A stretch of DNA of 64,000 nucleotides. Source: Luteipulveratus flavus (GTDB lineage: Bacteria; Actinomycetota; Actinomycetes; Actinomycetales; Dermatophilaceae). Under the pieces are notes generated by a model. It was not told where the DNA came from. It saw nothing but the letters and a program-made list of their open reading frames with translations, and made no database searches. Each line of letters starts with the position of its first letter. Position 1 is the stretch's first letter. This document shows, piece by piece, positions 24,947-32,755 of this stretch. The DNA is taken from the NCBI RefSeq assembly GCF_029439465.1, contig NZ_JAROAV010000044.1, forward strand, positions 27,229 to 91,228, given 5' to 3'. Position numbers and translations under genes: made by a program.

Positions 24947-25246
24947 GAAGGACTCCTGCGGCACGGCACCGGACGTCGTACGCCGGTCGGCGAGGTGGTG
25001 AGGGCGCTCGCCGGGCGTCGGCCGCGGACGCGAGCAGGTGAGGAGTCAGTGCTTCATGGTGAGCGCCACCGTACGGAGGCGCCCCGAGACCACGCAACCG
25101 CATATGCGCCGAGCCCGACCAGCAGACCCGGCCAGACAACTGAGTCACCCGAGTCTGACCGACGTGCATGTGGGTCGGATTCGAGTGACTCAGTTACCCC
25201 CCTGCGCCGCGCGAGGCGGGCCCGGCGGTCGGGCCTGTTCAGCAGG
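24947..25246 (-). other. Leader/intergenic region upstream of the ABC-F gene
   Basis: Reading the minus strand from the P450 stop to the ABC-F start: a family A hairpin (25138-25195), a possible promoter zone, a four-codon frame ATG-AAG-CAC-TGA (25057-25046), then GC-rich sequence with mutually exclusive pairings (GCTCGC/GCGAGC at 25035-25030 and 25011-25006 against CGGCGAG/CTCGCCG at 25013-25007 and 24994-24988). No other gene is seen. Confidence 0.55.
25138..25195. repeat. Dispersed palindrome family A, copy 2
   Basis: 22-bp arms (25138-25159 and 25174-25195) with a 14-nt loop, the same geometry as copy 1. The outer AACTGAGTCA/TGACTCAGTT parts are identical; inner bases differ. It lies 52 bp after the end of the P450 gene and probably terminates that transcript before the ABC-F leader. 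Confidence 0.85.
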
Positions 25247-26497
25247 TCAGGCGGTCAGGGGCAGGCGGCGGACGCCGCGGATGACTCGCGAGGTCCGCAT
25301 GGGGACCCGGCCCGCCAGGCGCAGGCCGGGCATCCGCTCGGCCAGGACCCGTAGCGCGACCTCGGCCTCGAGCCGGGCCAGCGGGGCGCCGACGCAGTAG
25401 TGGACACCGGCGGAGAAGGCGAGGTGGTCCGACCCGTCGGTGCGGGTGATGTCGAACTCGTCGGGCCGCGCGAACGCCTCGGGGTCGCGGTTCGCGCCAC
25501 CGATCACCGTGATCAGCCACTCACCACTCCGGAACGGGTGACCACCGATCTCGTTGTCCTGCAATGCAACTCGTGAGGTGAACTGGACCGGCGGGTCGTA
25601 CCGCAGCGTCTCCTCGACGACCCGCGGCGCCAGTGACGGGTCGTCGGCCAACATCCGCCACTGCTCGGGGTGGCGCATCAGCTGGTGGACGGCGTTGCCG
25701 ATCAGGTTGACGGTCGTCTCGAAGCCGGCGACCAGTAGCAGCTGGCACAGCGGCAGCATCTCCTCGGGCCGGATGCCACTGCCCTTCTCGCCCGCGAGCA
25801 TGGTCAGGAGATCGTCGCGCGGGTCGGCCTCGCGCTCGGCCAGCAGCCGGGTGAACATCTGTTCCAGCGCCTGCTTCGCCCCGAACGCCTGATGGGCGTG
25901 CCGCATCGAGCCGATGCCGTCCAGCGCCTTGCCGAGGGCGGTGCCGTACGTCATGAAGGTGTCGCTGTCGGCGTCCGGGATGCCGAGCAGCTCGCTGATG
26001 ACCATGATCGGCAGCGGCGCGGCGAGCGTCCGCTGCAGGTCGAACCGCCCCTGCCGCGCGGCGGAGTCGAGGTAGGTGTGCACCTGCTTCTCGATGCTCG
26101 GCTCGTACGACGCCATCCGGCGCGGCGTGAAGGCCGGCGCGGCGACCCGGCGCAGGCGGGTGTGGTCGGGCGGGTTCAGCTCCAGCAGCGACAGGTCGAA
26201 CTCGCCCGAGGACCGGCCCGGCTGCTCGCGGGCGCTCGTCCCCCACTCGCGACTGCGCAGCACGTCCTTGCACACCGCGTGCGTGGCGCTGGCGAAGGTG
26301 CCGGGAAACCGGCCGGGGGAGACGGGTCCACGAGCGCGGACGGTCTCGTACAACGGGTACGGGTCGCGGTGCCACGGGCGCAGCCCGACGCGCGCGAGCG
26401 GGTCACGCTGGATGCGCCCGGCGTACTGGGTCTGCAGCTTGGCCCGGTACAGCTCGGTGGCGAACGTCCGCGCCAGTCGCAGCTCGGCGAGGTCCAT
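25247..26497 (-). CDS. Cytochrome P450
   Basis: A 416-residue class I bacterial P450. It shows the I-helix LLLVAGFETTVN (about 247-258), the K-helix ETLRYDPP and the haem ligand loop FSAGVHYCVGAPLARLE with the Cys thiolate at about residue 362. An acyl- or ring-hydroxylating monooxygenase needing external ferredoxin and reductase is expected; none is adjacent, the nearest being at 35276. Upstream, the 26-bp palindrome at 26510-26535 covers the promoter region, so the gene is probably repressed until a substrate-like inducer is present. Confidence 0.95.
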   Translation of the reverse strand: MDLAELRLARTFATELYRAKLQTQYAGRIQRDPLARVGLRPWHRDPYPLYETVRARGPVSPGRFPGTFASATHAVCKDVLRSREWGTSAREQPGRSSGEFDLSLLELNPPDHTRLRRVAAPAFTPRRMASYEPSIEKQVHTYLDSAARQGRFDLQRTLAAPLPIMVISELLGIPDADSDTFMTYGTALGKALDGIGSMRHAHQAFGAKQALEQMFTRLLAEREADPRDDLLTMLAGEKGSGIRPEEMLPLCQLLLVAGFETTVNLIGNAVHQLMRHPEQWRMLADDPSLAPRVVEETLRYDPPVQFTSRVALQDNEIGGHPFRSGEWLITVIGGANRDPEAFARPDEFDITRTDGSDHLAFSAGVHYCVGAPLARLEAEVALRVLAERMPGLRLAGRVPMRTSRVIRGVRRLPLTA

Positions 26498-26509
26498 GGC
26501 CGCTCCTGT

Positions 26510-26535
26510 CTGGTCACTACTTCCGTAGTGACCAG
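26510..26535. promoter_or_regulatory. Palindromic operator upstream of the P450 gene
   Basis: Arms CTGGTCACTAC (26510-26520) and GTAGTGACCAG (26525-26535) are perfect 11-bp complements around TTCC. It ends 13 bp upstream of the P450 start. Size and symmetry suit a TetR-family repressor, but no TetR gene is adjacent. Confidence 0.75.
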
Positions 26536-26566
26536 CATCACACAGGTCGGCGCCCGACGGGGCCGG

Positions 26567-27043
26567 TCAGAGCGGCAGCTTCATTCCCTCGTGGCTGGCG
26601 ACGAAGCCGAGCCGCTCGTAGAACGTCTTGGCCTGCGGCCTGCTCTTGTCGGTGGTGAGCTGGACGAGGGCGGCCCCGCGCTCGCGGGCGTACTCGATCG
26701 CCCACTCGAAGGCCGCCGAGCCGAGGCCCGACCCGCGCTGGGAGGCCGCGACGCGCACGCCCTCGATCTGGGCGCGCAGGGCGCCGCCGCGGGACAGGCC
26801 GGGAATGAAGGTGAGCTGCAGGGTGCCGACGACGGTCTCGTCGGCGAGCACGACGGCGAGCAGCTGGTTCGGGTCGGCGGCGATGGCCTCGAACGCCGCC
26901 GCGTACGCGGGGTCGTCGGCCGGGCGCTCGCGGGCGCTGCCGAGGTGGTCGTCGGTGAGCAGGTCGACGATCGCGGGGAGGTGGGACACCTCGGCGCGCA
27001 CGACCTGCTGTCCGTCCCGCAGCTCTCCCACGACCTCGCTCAT
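26567..27043 (-). CDS. GNAT-family N-acetyltransferase
   Basis: A 158-residue GNAT protein: IEGVRVAASQRGSGLGSAAF holds motif A (RGSGLG) and AKTFYERLGFVASHEGMKL motif B. Two starts compete: ATG 27052 overlaps the LacI stop as ATGA, suggesting translational coupling, while ATG 27043 has AGGA eight bases upstream. It is the last gene of the stress-protein/LacI/GNAT operon. Substrate unknown. Confidence 0.86.
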   Translation of the reverse strand: MSEVVGELRDGQQVVRAEVSHLPAIVDLLTDDHLGSARERPADDPAYAAAFEAIAADPNQLLAVVLADETVVGTLQLTFIPGLSRGGALRAQIEGVRVAASQRGSGLGSAAFEWAIEYARERGAALVQLTTDKSRPQAKTFYERLGFVASHEGMKLPL

Positions 27044-27048
27044 GGCGG

Positions 27049-28149
27049 TCATCCTGGCGGACCCGGTGTCGGGGGCGCCGGTCGGGGTGGGGCAGCGGTG
27101 GTGTCGCCCAGGCGCAGCGGCGCGTCCAGCTCGACGTCCTCCACCGACTCGCCCGCGAGCAGGTGGCGCAACGCCTCGCCGACGAGCCGGCCCTTCTCGG
27201 CGGGCCGCTGGTCGACGGTGGTGAGCCGGCGTCCGAGCCACGGCAGCTCGACGCCGTCGAAGCCGGACACCGACACGTCCTCGGGGACGCGCAGCCCACG
27301 CGCCTCGGCGGCCCTGACCGCTCCCACCGCGAGGAGGTCGCTCTGCGCCAGGATCGCGGTCGGGCGCGGGTCGAGCCCGAGCAGCAGGTCGGCGGCTGCG
27401 CGGCCTGCCTCGATGTCCGCCTCGGCGGCACTGACCATCGGGACGTCGCCGAACACGTCCCGGACGCCCTCGGCGCGCTCGCGCGTGATCGGCAGGGTCG
27501 CCTCCGCGACCTCGGCCCTCGTGACGCGGCGCGTGACCTGGTCGGGCTGCAGCGGCATGAGCACGTGCCCGACGTGCCGGTGGCCGAGCTCGTGGACGTG
27601 CCGCGCGAGGGCTGCCGTCGCTCTCCGGTCGTCGACGCGTACCTGGACGATGTGCGGGTCGACCGGCGATCCGGTGCCCACCATAGGGATGCCGCGACCG
27701 ACGAGCTCGGGGACGAGCGGGTGCGCCTCCTCGCTCGAGAGCAGGAAGACGACCGCATCCACCGCGAGGTTCGACCCGGGCGGTGGCTCGCTGCCAGGGG
27801 CCGACTCCGGCATGAGCAACAGGCCGGTCCCGAGGTCGCCCAGCGTCTCGGCGAGACCGTCGAACATCGTCACGGCGTACGGGTCACGGAACGCGTGCAG
27901 CAGCCTGGACGGGACGACGGCGCCGATGACACCGGAGCGGCCCTGGCGCAACGAGGAGGCGATGGGGTCCGGGCCGTGGTAGCCCAGCTCGGTGGCGGCC
28001 TCACGGACCTTCTCCGCCGTGGCGGGGGCCACCGGCTTCTTCCCGCTGTAGACGAGCGAAGCGGTCGAGATGGCTACGCCGGCACGCAGTGCGACGTCCC
28101 GCAGCGTCGCCCGGGGCGTCCGGGCCGCGGGATCCTGGTCGGCCGGCAC
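27049..28149 (-). CDS. LacI-family transcriptional regulator
   Basis: A 366-residue LacI/GalR protein. The helix-turn-helix and hinge are at about 15-65 (TLRDVALRAGVAISTASLVY), followed by a periplasmic-binding-like effector domain (GVIGAVVPSRLLHAFRDPYA, then PTAILAQSDLLAVGAVRAAE and VSGFDGVELPWLGRRLTTVDQ). GTG 28149 is the start. Effector specificity is not evident. The palindrome TCGAATCGATTCGA at 28768-28781, upstream of the divergent MFS gene, is the best candidate binding site. Confidence 0.9.
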   Translation of the reverse strand: MPADQDPAARTPRATLRDVALRAGVAISTASLVYSGKKPVAPATAEKVREAATELGYHGPDPIASSLRQGRSGVIGAVVPSRLLHAFRDPYAVTMFDGLAETLGDLGTGLLLMPESAPGSEPPPGSNLAVDAVVFLLSSEEAHPLVPELVGRGIPMVGTGSPVDPHIVQVRVDDRRATAALARHVHELGHRHVGHVLMPLQPDQVTRRVTRAEVAEATLPITRERAEGVRDVFGDVPMVSAAEADIEAGRAAADLLLGLDPRPTAILAQSDLLAVGAVRAAEARGLRVPEDVSVSGFDGVELPWLGRRLTTVDQRPAEKGRLVGEALRHLLAGESVEDVELDAPLRLGDTTAAPPRPAPPTPGPPG

Positions 28150-28158
28150 CGCGCCAGA

Positions 28159-28689
28159 TTAGCCAGTCGGTCGGTCTGTGCCCGGCGACTCCTCGCCCGT
28201 GTCGTCGCCGACGGGCCCACCGACGACCAGCACCGACAACGTGCCGTGGCGCAGCAGCGAGTCGGTGACGGCGGTGGCGCGCCGCCCGGTGAGCAGGCGC
28301 CCGATCGCGGCGGACACCCCCTTCGCGTGGGTGTGCTGGCCCACGACGACGAGCCATGCGCCGGTCTCGGTCGCCGCCTCGAGCAGGGTCGGCCAGACCG
28401 GGCCCGTGCCCGAGCGGTACGTCCACCGGTCCGGCGGCAGGGGGACCAGGCCCGCCACGTGATCGGCGAGGTCGCGCCCGCGCAGCCGGACCTCCTCGCT
28501 CCACGTGATGGAGTCGGGGTCGATCGGCATGTCCTCGGTGTCGACGACGTGCACGACGTGCAGGGGCACGTCGAGGCGCTGAGCGAGCTCAACCGCGTGC
28601 TCGAGCGCGCGCCGGCTCGCCGGGTGGTCGTCGTACCCGACGACCAGGGGTCTGCTCAGGGATGACTCGGATGACACGGCATCGTCCAT
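28159..28689 (-). CDS. Universal stress protein (UspA) domain protein
   Basis: A 176-residue single UspA-domain protein. It opens with the strand LVVGYDDHPASRRALEHAVE and ends with a GTLSVLVVGG strand. The ATP-binding loop usually written G-2X-G-9X-G-S/T is only partly kept (VVGQHTHAKGVSAAIGRLLTG). It is the first gene of a minus-strand operon and is separated by nine bases from the LacI gene. Its coding strand faces away from the MFS gene at 28825. Confidence 0.85.
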   Translation of the reverse strand: MDDAVSSESSLSRPLVVGYDDHPASRRALEHAVELAQRLDVPLHVVHVVDTEDMPIDPDSITWSEEVRLRGRDLADHVAGLVPLPPDRWTYRSGTGPVWPTLLEAATETGAWLVVVGQHTHAKGVSAAIGRLLTGRRATAVTDSLLRHGTLSVLVVGGPVGDDTGEESPGTDRPTG

Positions 28690-28767
28690 GGTCGGCCTCC
28701 GCTGCCCAGTCTGGCACCGTCGGCCCCGCTTGACGCGCCTGTGGGGCCGACGGACAATCGAACGTCA

Positions 28768-28781
28768 TCGAATCGATTCGA
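28768..28781. promoter_or_regulatory. LacI-type operator candidate
   Basis: TCGAATCGATTCGA is a perfect 14-bp palindrome with the central CG typical of LacI/GalR sites. It lies between the divergent stress-protein operon, which encodes a LacI regulator, and the MFS gene (44 bp before GTG 28825). Confidence 0.68.
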
Positions 28782-28824
28782 CGCCGCGGGTCGGCCGCAG
28801 CGTCGAGCCCCGGGAGGAGCAGCA

Positions 28825-30045
28825 GTGCGCACGGACGAGGGGACGCAGCAGCGTTCGGCCGCTGACCCGACGGACGTCGCCGTCACCTCTCGCGCGGTGT
28901 ACGCGACGTTCGCGCTCAACGGTGCGGCGTTCGCCACCTGGGCCTCCCGCATCCCGGACGTCAAGGCCGGTCTCGGGCTGAGCAGCCAGCAGCTGGGGCT
29001 GCTCCTGCTCGCGATGTCGCTCGGCGCGGTCGTCGGCCTGCCGCTGTCCGGACGGATCGCCGGGGCACTCGGCGTCCGGCGCGCGGTGCTCCTCGGCGCG
29101 AGCGCGGCGACCGTCGGCGTCGGCGGGGCGGGCCTCGCGGTCGCCCTGCTGGAGTCGGCTCCCGTCGCCGCGGTCGGCATGTTCATCGCCGGTCTCGCGA
29201 TCGGCATCTGGGACGTCGCCATGAACCTCGAGGGCGCCCACGTCGAGCACCAGCTCGGGCGCTCGATCATGCCGCGCTACCACGCGGCGTTCAGCGGCGG
29301 CACGGTCCTGTCCGCCCTGATCGGCGCCGGCGCATCGGCCGCGGGTGTGAGCGTCGGCGTCCACCTGCCCGTGATGCTGGTGCTGATCCTGGGGGCGATG
29401 CTGCTGACCTCGCGCGGCTTCCGACTCGTGGCGTCGGCGGACACCGACGACGAGCCGGAGGAGGCCGCCGGACGCAGCGCCTGGCGGGAGCCGCGCACGC
29501 TGCTCATCGGCCTGGTGACGCTGGTCGCCGCGTTCACCGAGGGCACGGCCAACGACTGGCTGTCCGTCGCGTTCGTCGAGGGTCACGAGCTGCCCAGCTG
29601 GGCGGGCGTGCTGGCCTTCGCGGTCTTCCTCACCGCGATGACGCTCGGGCGTCTCGCGGGGACGGCCCTGCTGGACCGGCACGGTCGCGTACCCGTGCTG
29701 CGCGTCATGTTCGTCGCCGCGGCGGCCGGCAGCCTGCTGGTGGTCTTCGGCGGCACGCCCCTCGCGTACGTCGGTGCGGCCGTCTGGGGTGTCGGCGTGG
29801 CCCTCGGGTTCCCGGTCGGGATGAGCGCGGCGTCGGACGACCCGCGCCGGGCGCACGCCCGGATGTCGGTGGTCGCGACCATCGGGTACACCGCGTTCAT
29901 CGCCGGCCCGCCGCTGCTGGGCTTCCTCGGCGAGCACGTCGGGGTGCTGCACGCCCTGCTCGCCGTCGGCGCCGGCATCCTGCTCGCCCTGGCCTGCCTG
30001 CCCGCCGTCCGGGAGCCCGAGCCCGCCGCCGCACCCACCCCGTGA
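28825..30045 (+). CDS. Major facilitator superfamily transporter
   Basis: A 406-residue, 12-helix MFS protein. GTG 28825 has GGGAGGAG six bases upstream. Helix 1 begins FALNGAAFATWASRIPDVKA, the signature of the YfmO/drug-efflux-like MFS group (WASRIP), and the loop between helices 2 and 3 carries SGRIAGALGVRRA. It exports or imports an unidentified small molecule. A LacI operator candidate sits in its promoter, so the divergent LacI protein may control it; sugar-related uptake or efflux is possible. Confidence 0.88.
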   Translation: MRTDEGTQQRSAADPTDVAVTSRAVYATFALNGAAFATWASRIPDVKAGLGLSSQQLGLLLLAMSLGAVVGLPLSGRIAGALGVRRAVLLGASAATVGVGGAGLAVALLESAPVAAVGMFIAGLAIGIWDVAMNLEGAHVEHQLGRSIMPRYHAAFSGGTVLSALIGAGASAAGVSVGVHLPVMLVLILGAMLLTSRGFRLVASADTDDEPEEAAGRSAWREPRTLLIGLVTLVAAFTEGTANDWLSVAFVEGHELPSWAGVLAFAVFLTAMTLGRLAGTALLDRHGRVPVLRVMFVAAAAGSLLVVFGGTPLAYVGAAVWGVGVALGFPVGMSAASDDPRRAHARMSVVATIGYTAFIAGPPLLGFLGEHVGVLHALLAVGAGILLALACLPAVREPEPAAAPTP

Positions 30046-30060
30046 CCGACCCGATCCCTC

Positions 30061-30117
30061 CGGCAAAAAATGGTCGCCGGCACACGCATGCCTGTGCCGG
30101 CGACCAACCTTTGCCGG
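30061..30117. repeat. Dispersed palindrome family B, copy 2
   Basis: 57 bp, same length as copy 1, starting CGGCAAAAAATGGTCGCCGG and ending CGACCAACCTTTGCCGG, with a GCATGC centre. It begins 16 bp after the MFS stop. A third copy follows after four bases. Confidence 0.88.
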
Positions 30118-30121
30118 GGAG

Positions 30122-30178
30122 CGGCGAAAAGTGGCGGTCGGCATACGCATGGCTGTGCCGGCGACCAACCTTTGCCGG
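30122..30178. repeat. Dispersed palindrome family B, copy 3
   Basis: 57 bp, starting CGGCGAAAAGTGGCGGTCGG and ending like copy 2 (CGACCAACCTTTGCCGG). The right halves of copies 2 and 3 are nearly identical, the left halves less so. It forms a tandem pair of hairpins before the acyl-CoA synthetase promoter. Confidence 0.87.
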
Positions 30179-30273
30179 GTGGGAGCGTTCGCATCGTGAA
30201 CGGGCTACGGCCAGGACGCGCGCAGTTACCGTGAAGTAAGTAACATTCCGCGGGATTTGCGAAGGGAGCACCT

Positions 30274-32049
30274 ATGAGTGTGCAGACGCGCCAACGCGTC
30301 GGACTGCTCGATGTCGGCAAGGGCCTGATGCGCCTGACCCCCGATCTCGGGATCGTGCTGAAGGAAGGACGCGGGCTCATCACCCGCAAGCCGACGGCGA
30401 AGGAGTCGATCGGCCACCTCTTCCAGCGCATCGCGGCCAAGCAGCCCGACCGCCCGTTCCTGAAGTTCGAGAACCGGGTCGTCTCGTACGGGTCGGCGAA
30501 CGCCACCGTCAACCGGTACGCCACCGTCCTGCAGGAGCAGGGGGTACGCCGCGGCGACGTGGTCGGCATCCTGGCCCACAACGAGCTCGAGACCGTCCTG
30601 GCGATGCTGGCGACGGTCAAGCTGGGCGCGGTCGCGGGCCTGCTCAACTACAACCAGCGCGGCGACACCCTCGCCCACAGCCTCGGCATCCTCGACGCCC
30701 GCGTCGTGCTCGTCTCCGGTGACTGCCTCGAGGTGCTCAGCAGTGCCGGCGACGCCGGGACCGCCCAGAACGTCCTCACCTTCGCCGACCTGCGGACCAA
30801 GTCCGAGGGCGCCTCGGAGGAGAACCCGCGGATCACCAAGCAGATCCAGGCGAGCGAGAAGGCGTACTACATCTTCACCTCGGGCACGACCGGCCTCCCC
30901 AAGGCCAGCGTCATGAGCCACTTCCGCTGGCTGAAGTCGTACTCGGGCCTCGGCGGGCTCGGCGTGCGGCTGCGTCCGGACGACACGCTCTACTGCTGCC
31001 TGCCGCTCTACCACAACAACTCCGTGACGGTCGCGCTGAGCTCGGTGCTCGCCGGCCGTGCGTCCATGGCGATCGGCCGCAAGTTCTCGGCGTCCCGCTT
31101 CTGGGACGACATCGTCGCGTACGAGGCGACCGCGTTCGTCTACATCGGCGAGGTGTGCCGCTACCTGCTGTCGCAGCCGGCGCGCCCGATCGACCGCGAG
31201 CACCAGGTGCGCGTCGTGGTCGGCAACGGTCTGCGCCAGGACATCTGGCACGACTTCCAGCAGCGCTTCGGCATCGAGCGCATCGCCGAGTTCTACGGCG
31301 CGAGCGAGTGCAACATCGCTTTCATCAACGCCTACGGCCTGGACGAGACCGCCGGCACCTGCCCGCTGCCGTACAAGGTCGTCGAGTACGACCTCGAGAC
31401 CGGCGAGGCGGTGCGCGACCAGAAGGGCCGGCTGCGGGCGGTCAAGACCGGGGAGATCGGGCTGCTGCTGGCGAAGGTCACCGACCAGCAGCCGTTCGAC
31501 GGCTACACCGACGACGGCGCCACCGAGAAGAAGCTGCTGCGCGACGGCTTCAAGAAGGGCGACTGCTGGTTCAACACCGGCGACCTGGTCCGCCACCAGG
31601 GTCACCAGCACATCGCGTTCGTCGACCGGCTCGGCGACACCTTCCGCTGGAAGGGCGAGAACGTCGCGACCACCGAGGTCGAGGCGGCGCTCGGCCGCAT
31701 GCCCGGCGTGTCCGACTGCGCGGTCTACGGCGTCGAGATCCCCGGCACCGACGGGCGCGCCGGCATGGCCGCGGTCGTGCTCCAGCACGGTGTGGACCTG
31801 CGCGGTCAGGAGTTCGCGGAGAAGCTGTACGGCGCGCTGCCGTCGTACGCCGTGCCGCTGTTCATCCGCGTCGTCCGCTCGCTGGAGCAGACCTCGACGT
31901 TCAAGAGCCTCAAGGTCGAGCTGCGCAACGAGGGCTACACCCACGGGTCGGACCCGGTGCTCGTACTGAAGAGCTCGACCGACGGGTACGTCGAGTACTA
32001 CGAGGAGTATCCGGACGAGGTGGCGCGGACCGGCACCGCGCCGCGCTGA
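30274..32049 (+). CDS. Long-chain acyl-CoA synthetase (FadD6-like)
   Basis: A 591-residue AMP-forming acyl-CoA synthetase of the FATP/FadD6 type. The AMP-binding P-loop is YYIFTSGTTGLPKASVMSHF (about 190-210), followed by FYGASECNIAF at about 342 and GDLVRHQGHQHIAFVDRLGD then RWKGENVATTEVE at about 440-470. It activates fatty acids with ATP and CoA for degradation or lipid synthesis, at the inner membrane face. AAGGGAG precedes ATG 30274. It stands alone, ended by a perfect hairpin. The inner-membrane desaturase genes at 34-36 kb act on the same class of substrate. Confidence 0.94.
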   Translation: MSVQTRQRVGLLDVGKGLMRLTPDLGIVLKEGRGLITRKPTAKESIGHLFQRIAAKQPDRPFLKFENRVVSYGSANATVNRYATVLQEQGVRRGDVVGILAHNELETVLAMLATVKLGAVAGLLNYNQRGDTLAHSLGILDARVVLVSGDCLEVLSSAGDAGTAQNVLTFADLRTKSEGASEENPRITKQIQASEKAYYIFTSGTTGLPKASVMSHFRWLKSYSGLGGLGVRLRPDDTLYCCLPLYHNNSVTVALSSVLAGRASMAIGRKFSASRFWDDIVAYEATAFVYIGEVCRYLLSQPARPIDREHQVRVVVGNGLRQDIWHDFQQRFGIERIAEFYGASECNIAFINAYGLDETAGTCPLPYKVVEYDLETGEAVRDQKGRLRAVKTGEIGLLLAKVTDQQPFDGYTDDGATEKKLLRDGFKKGDCWFNTGDLVRHQGHQHIAFVDRLGDTFRWKGENVATTEVEAALGRMPGVSDCAVYGVEIPGTDGRAGMAAVVLQHGVDLRGQEFAEKLYGALPSYAVPLFIRVVRSLEQTSTFKSLKVELRNEGYTHGSDPVLVLKSSTDGYVEYYEEYPDEVARTGTAPR

Positions 32050-32059
32050 GGGACGCCGT

Positions 32060-32106
32060 CGACGGTCCTGGGTCCCGCGTCCACCGCGCGGGACCCAGGA
32101 CCGTCG
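32060..32106. terminator. Perfect 20-bp hairpin terminator
   Basis: Arms 32060-32079 (starts CGACGGTCCTGG) and 32087-32106 are exact complements around a 7-nt loop. It begins 11 bp after the acyl-CoA synthetase stop. Confidence 0.88.
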
Positions 32107-32134
32107 CACGTCCCGGCGGACGTACCGTGGCGAC

Positions 32135-32755
32135 ATGTACCTGCCTGCCCACACCGCGGTCGAGGACCGGCCGCAGATCGAGGCGTTCGTCCGGCAGGCG
32201 GCCGTCGCGAGCCTGGTCACCGTCGGCGCCGACGGTGCTCCGGACGCGACCACGCTGCCCGTCCTGTGGGAGGGCGACCGGGTCATCGCGCACATCGCCC
32301 GGGCCAACCCGCAGTGCGAGCGCATCGTCGACGGGGCCGCGGCGCTGCTGGTCGTCCGCGGCCCGGACGGGTACATCACGCCGAGCTGGTACGCCTCCAA
32401 GGCCGAGCACGGCCGCGTGGTCCCGACCTGGAACTACACCGAGGTCCAGCTGCGCGGCACGATCCACCTGCACGAGGACCCCGAGTGGGTGCTGGACGCC
32501 GTCACCGCTCTGACGAGTCACCACGAGTCGCAGCGGGAGTCGCCGTGGTCAGTGACCGACGCCCCGGACAAGTACGTCCGGACCCGGTTGCGCGCGATCA
32601 CGGGGCTGGAGGTCCGGGTCACCGACGTCCGGGCCAAGGCGAAGGTGAGCCGTGACAAGCCGGAGGCCGACCAGGCCGGCGTCCTCGCCCACCTGCCGGA
32701 CGGCCCGCTGCGCCGGGCGCAGGAGACCGGAGGCCTCGGCGACCCTCAGCGCTGA
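32135..32755 (+). CDS. PaiB-family FMN-binding protein
   Basis: A 206-residue protein with the PaiB/FMN-binding split-barrel layout: AVASLVTVGADGAPDATTLP near the start, YITPSWYASKAEHGRVVPTW in the centre (conserved family block), and KAKVSRDKPEADQAGVLAHL near the end. PaiB was named as a negative regulator of sporulation and protease genes in Bacillus; in other bacteria the biochemical role is open, with flavin binding expected. ATG 32135 directly follows the hairpin. The 3' end overlaps the convergent phosphatase gene by 10 bp. Confidence 0.88.
   Translation: MYLPAHTAVEDRPQIEAFVRQAAVASLVTVGADGAPDATTLPVLWEGDRVIAHIARANPQCERIVDGAAALLVVRGPDGYITPSWYASKAEHGRVVPTWNYTEVQLRGTIHLHEDPEWVLDAVTALTSHHESQRESPWSVTDAPDKYVRTRLRAITGLEVRVTDVRAKAKVSRDKPEADQAGVLAHLPDGPLRRAQETGGLGDPQR

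Noticed and set aside
30225..30244. GTTAC-N10-GTAAC as a fatty-acid regulator site before the acyl-CoA synthetase gene
   Set aside because: Arms of five bases are too short to separate from chance and no regulator gene is adjacent.
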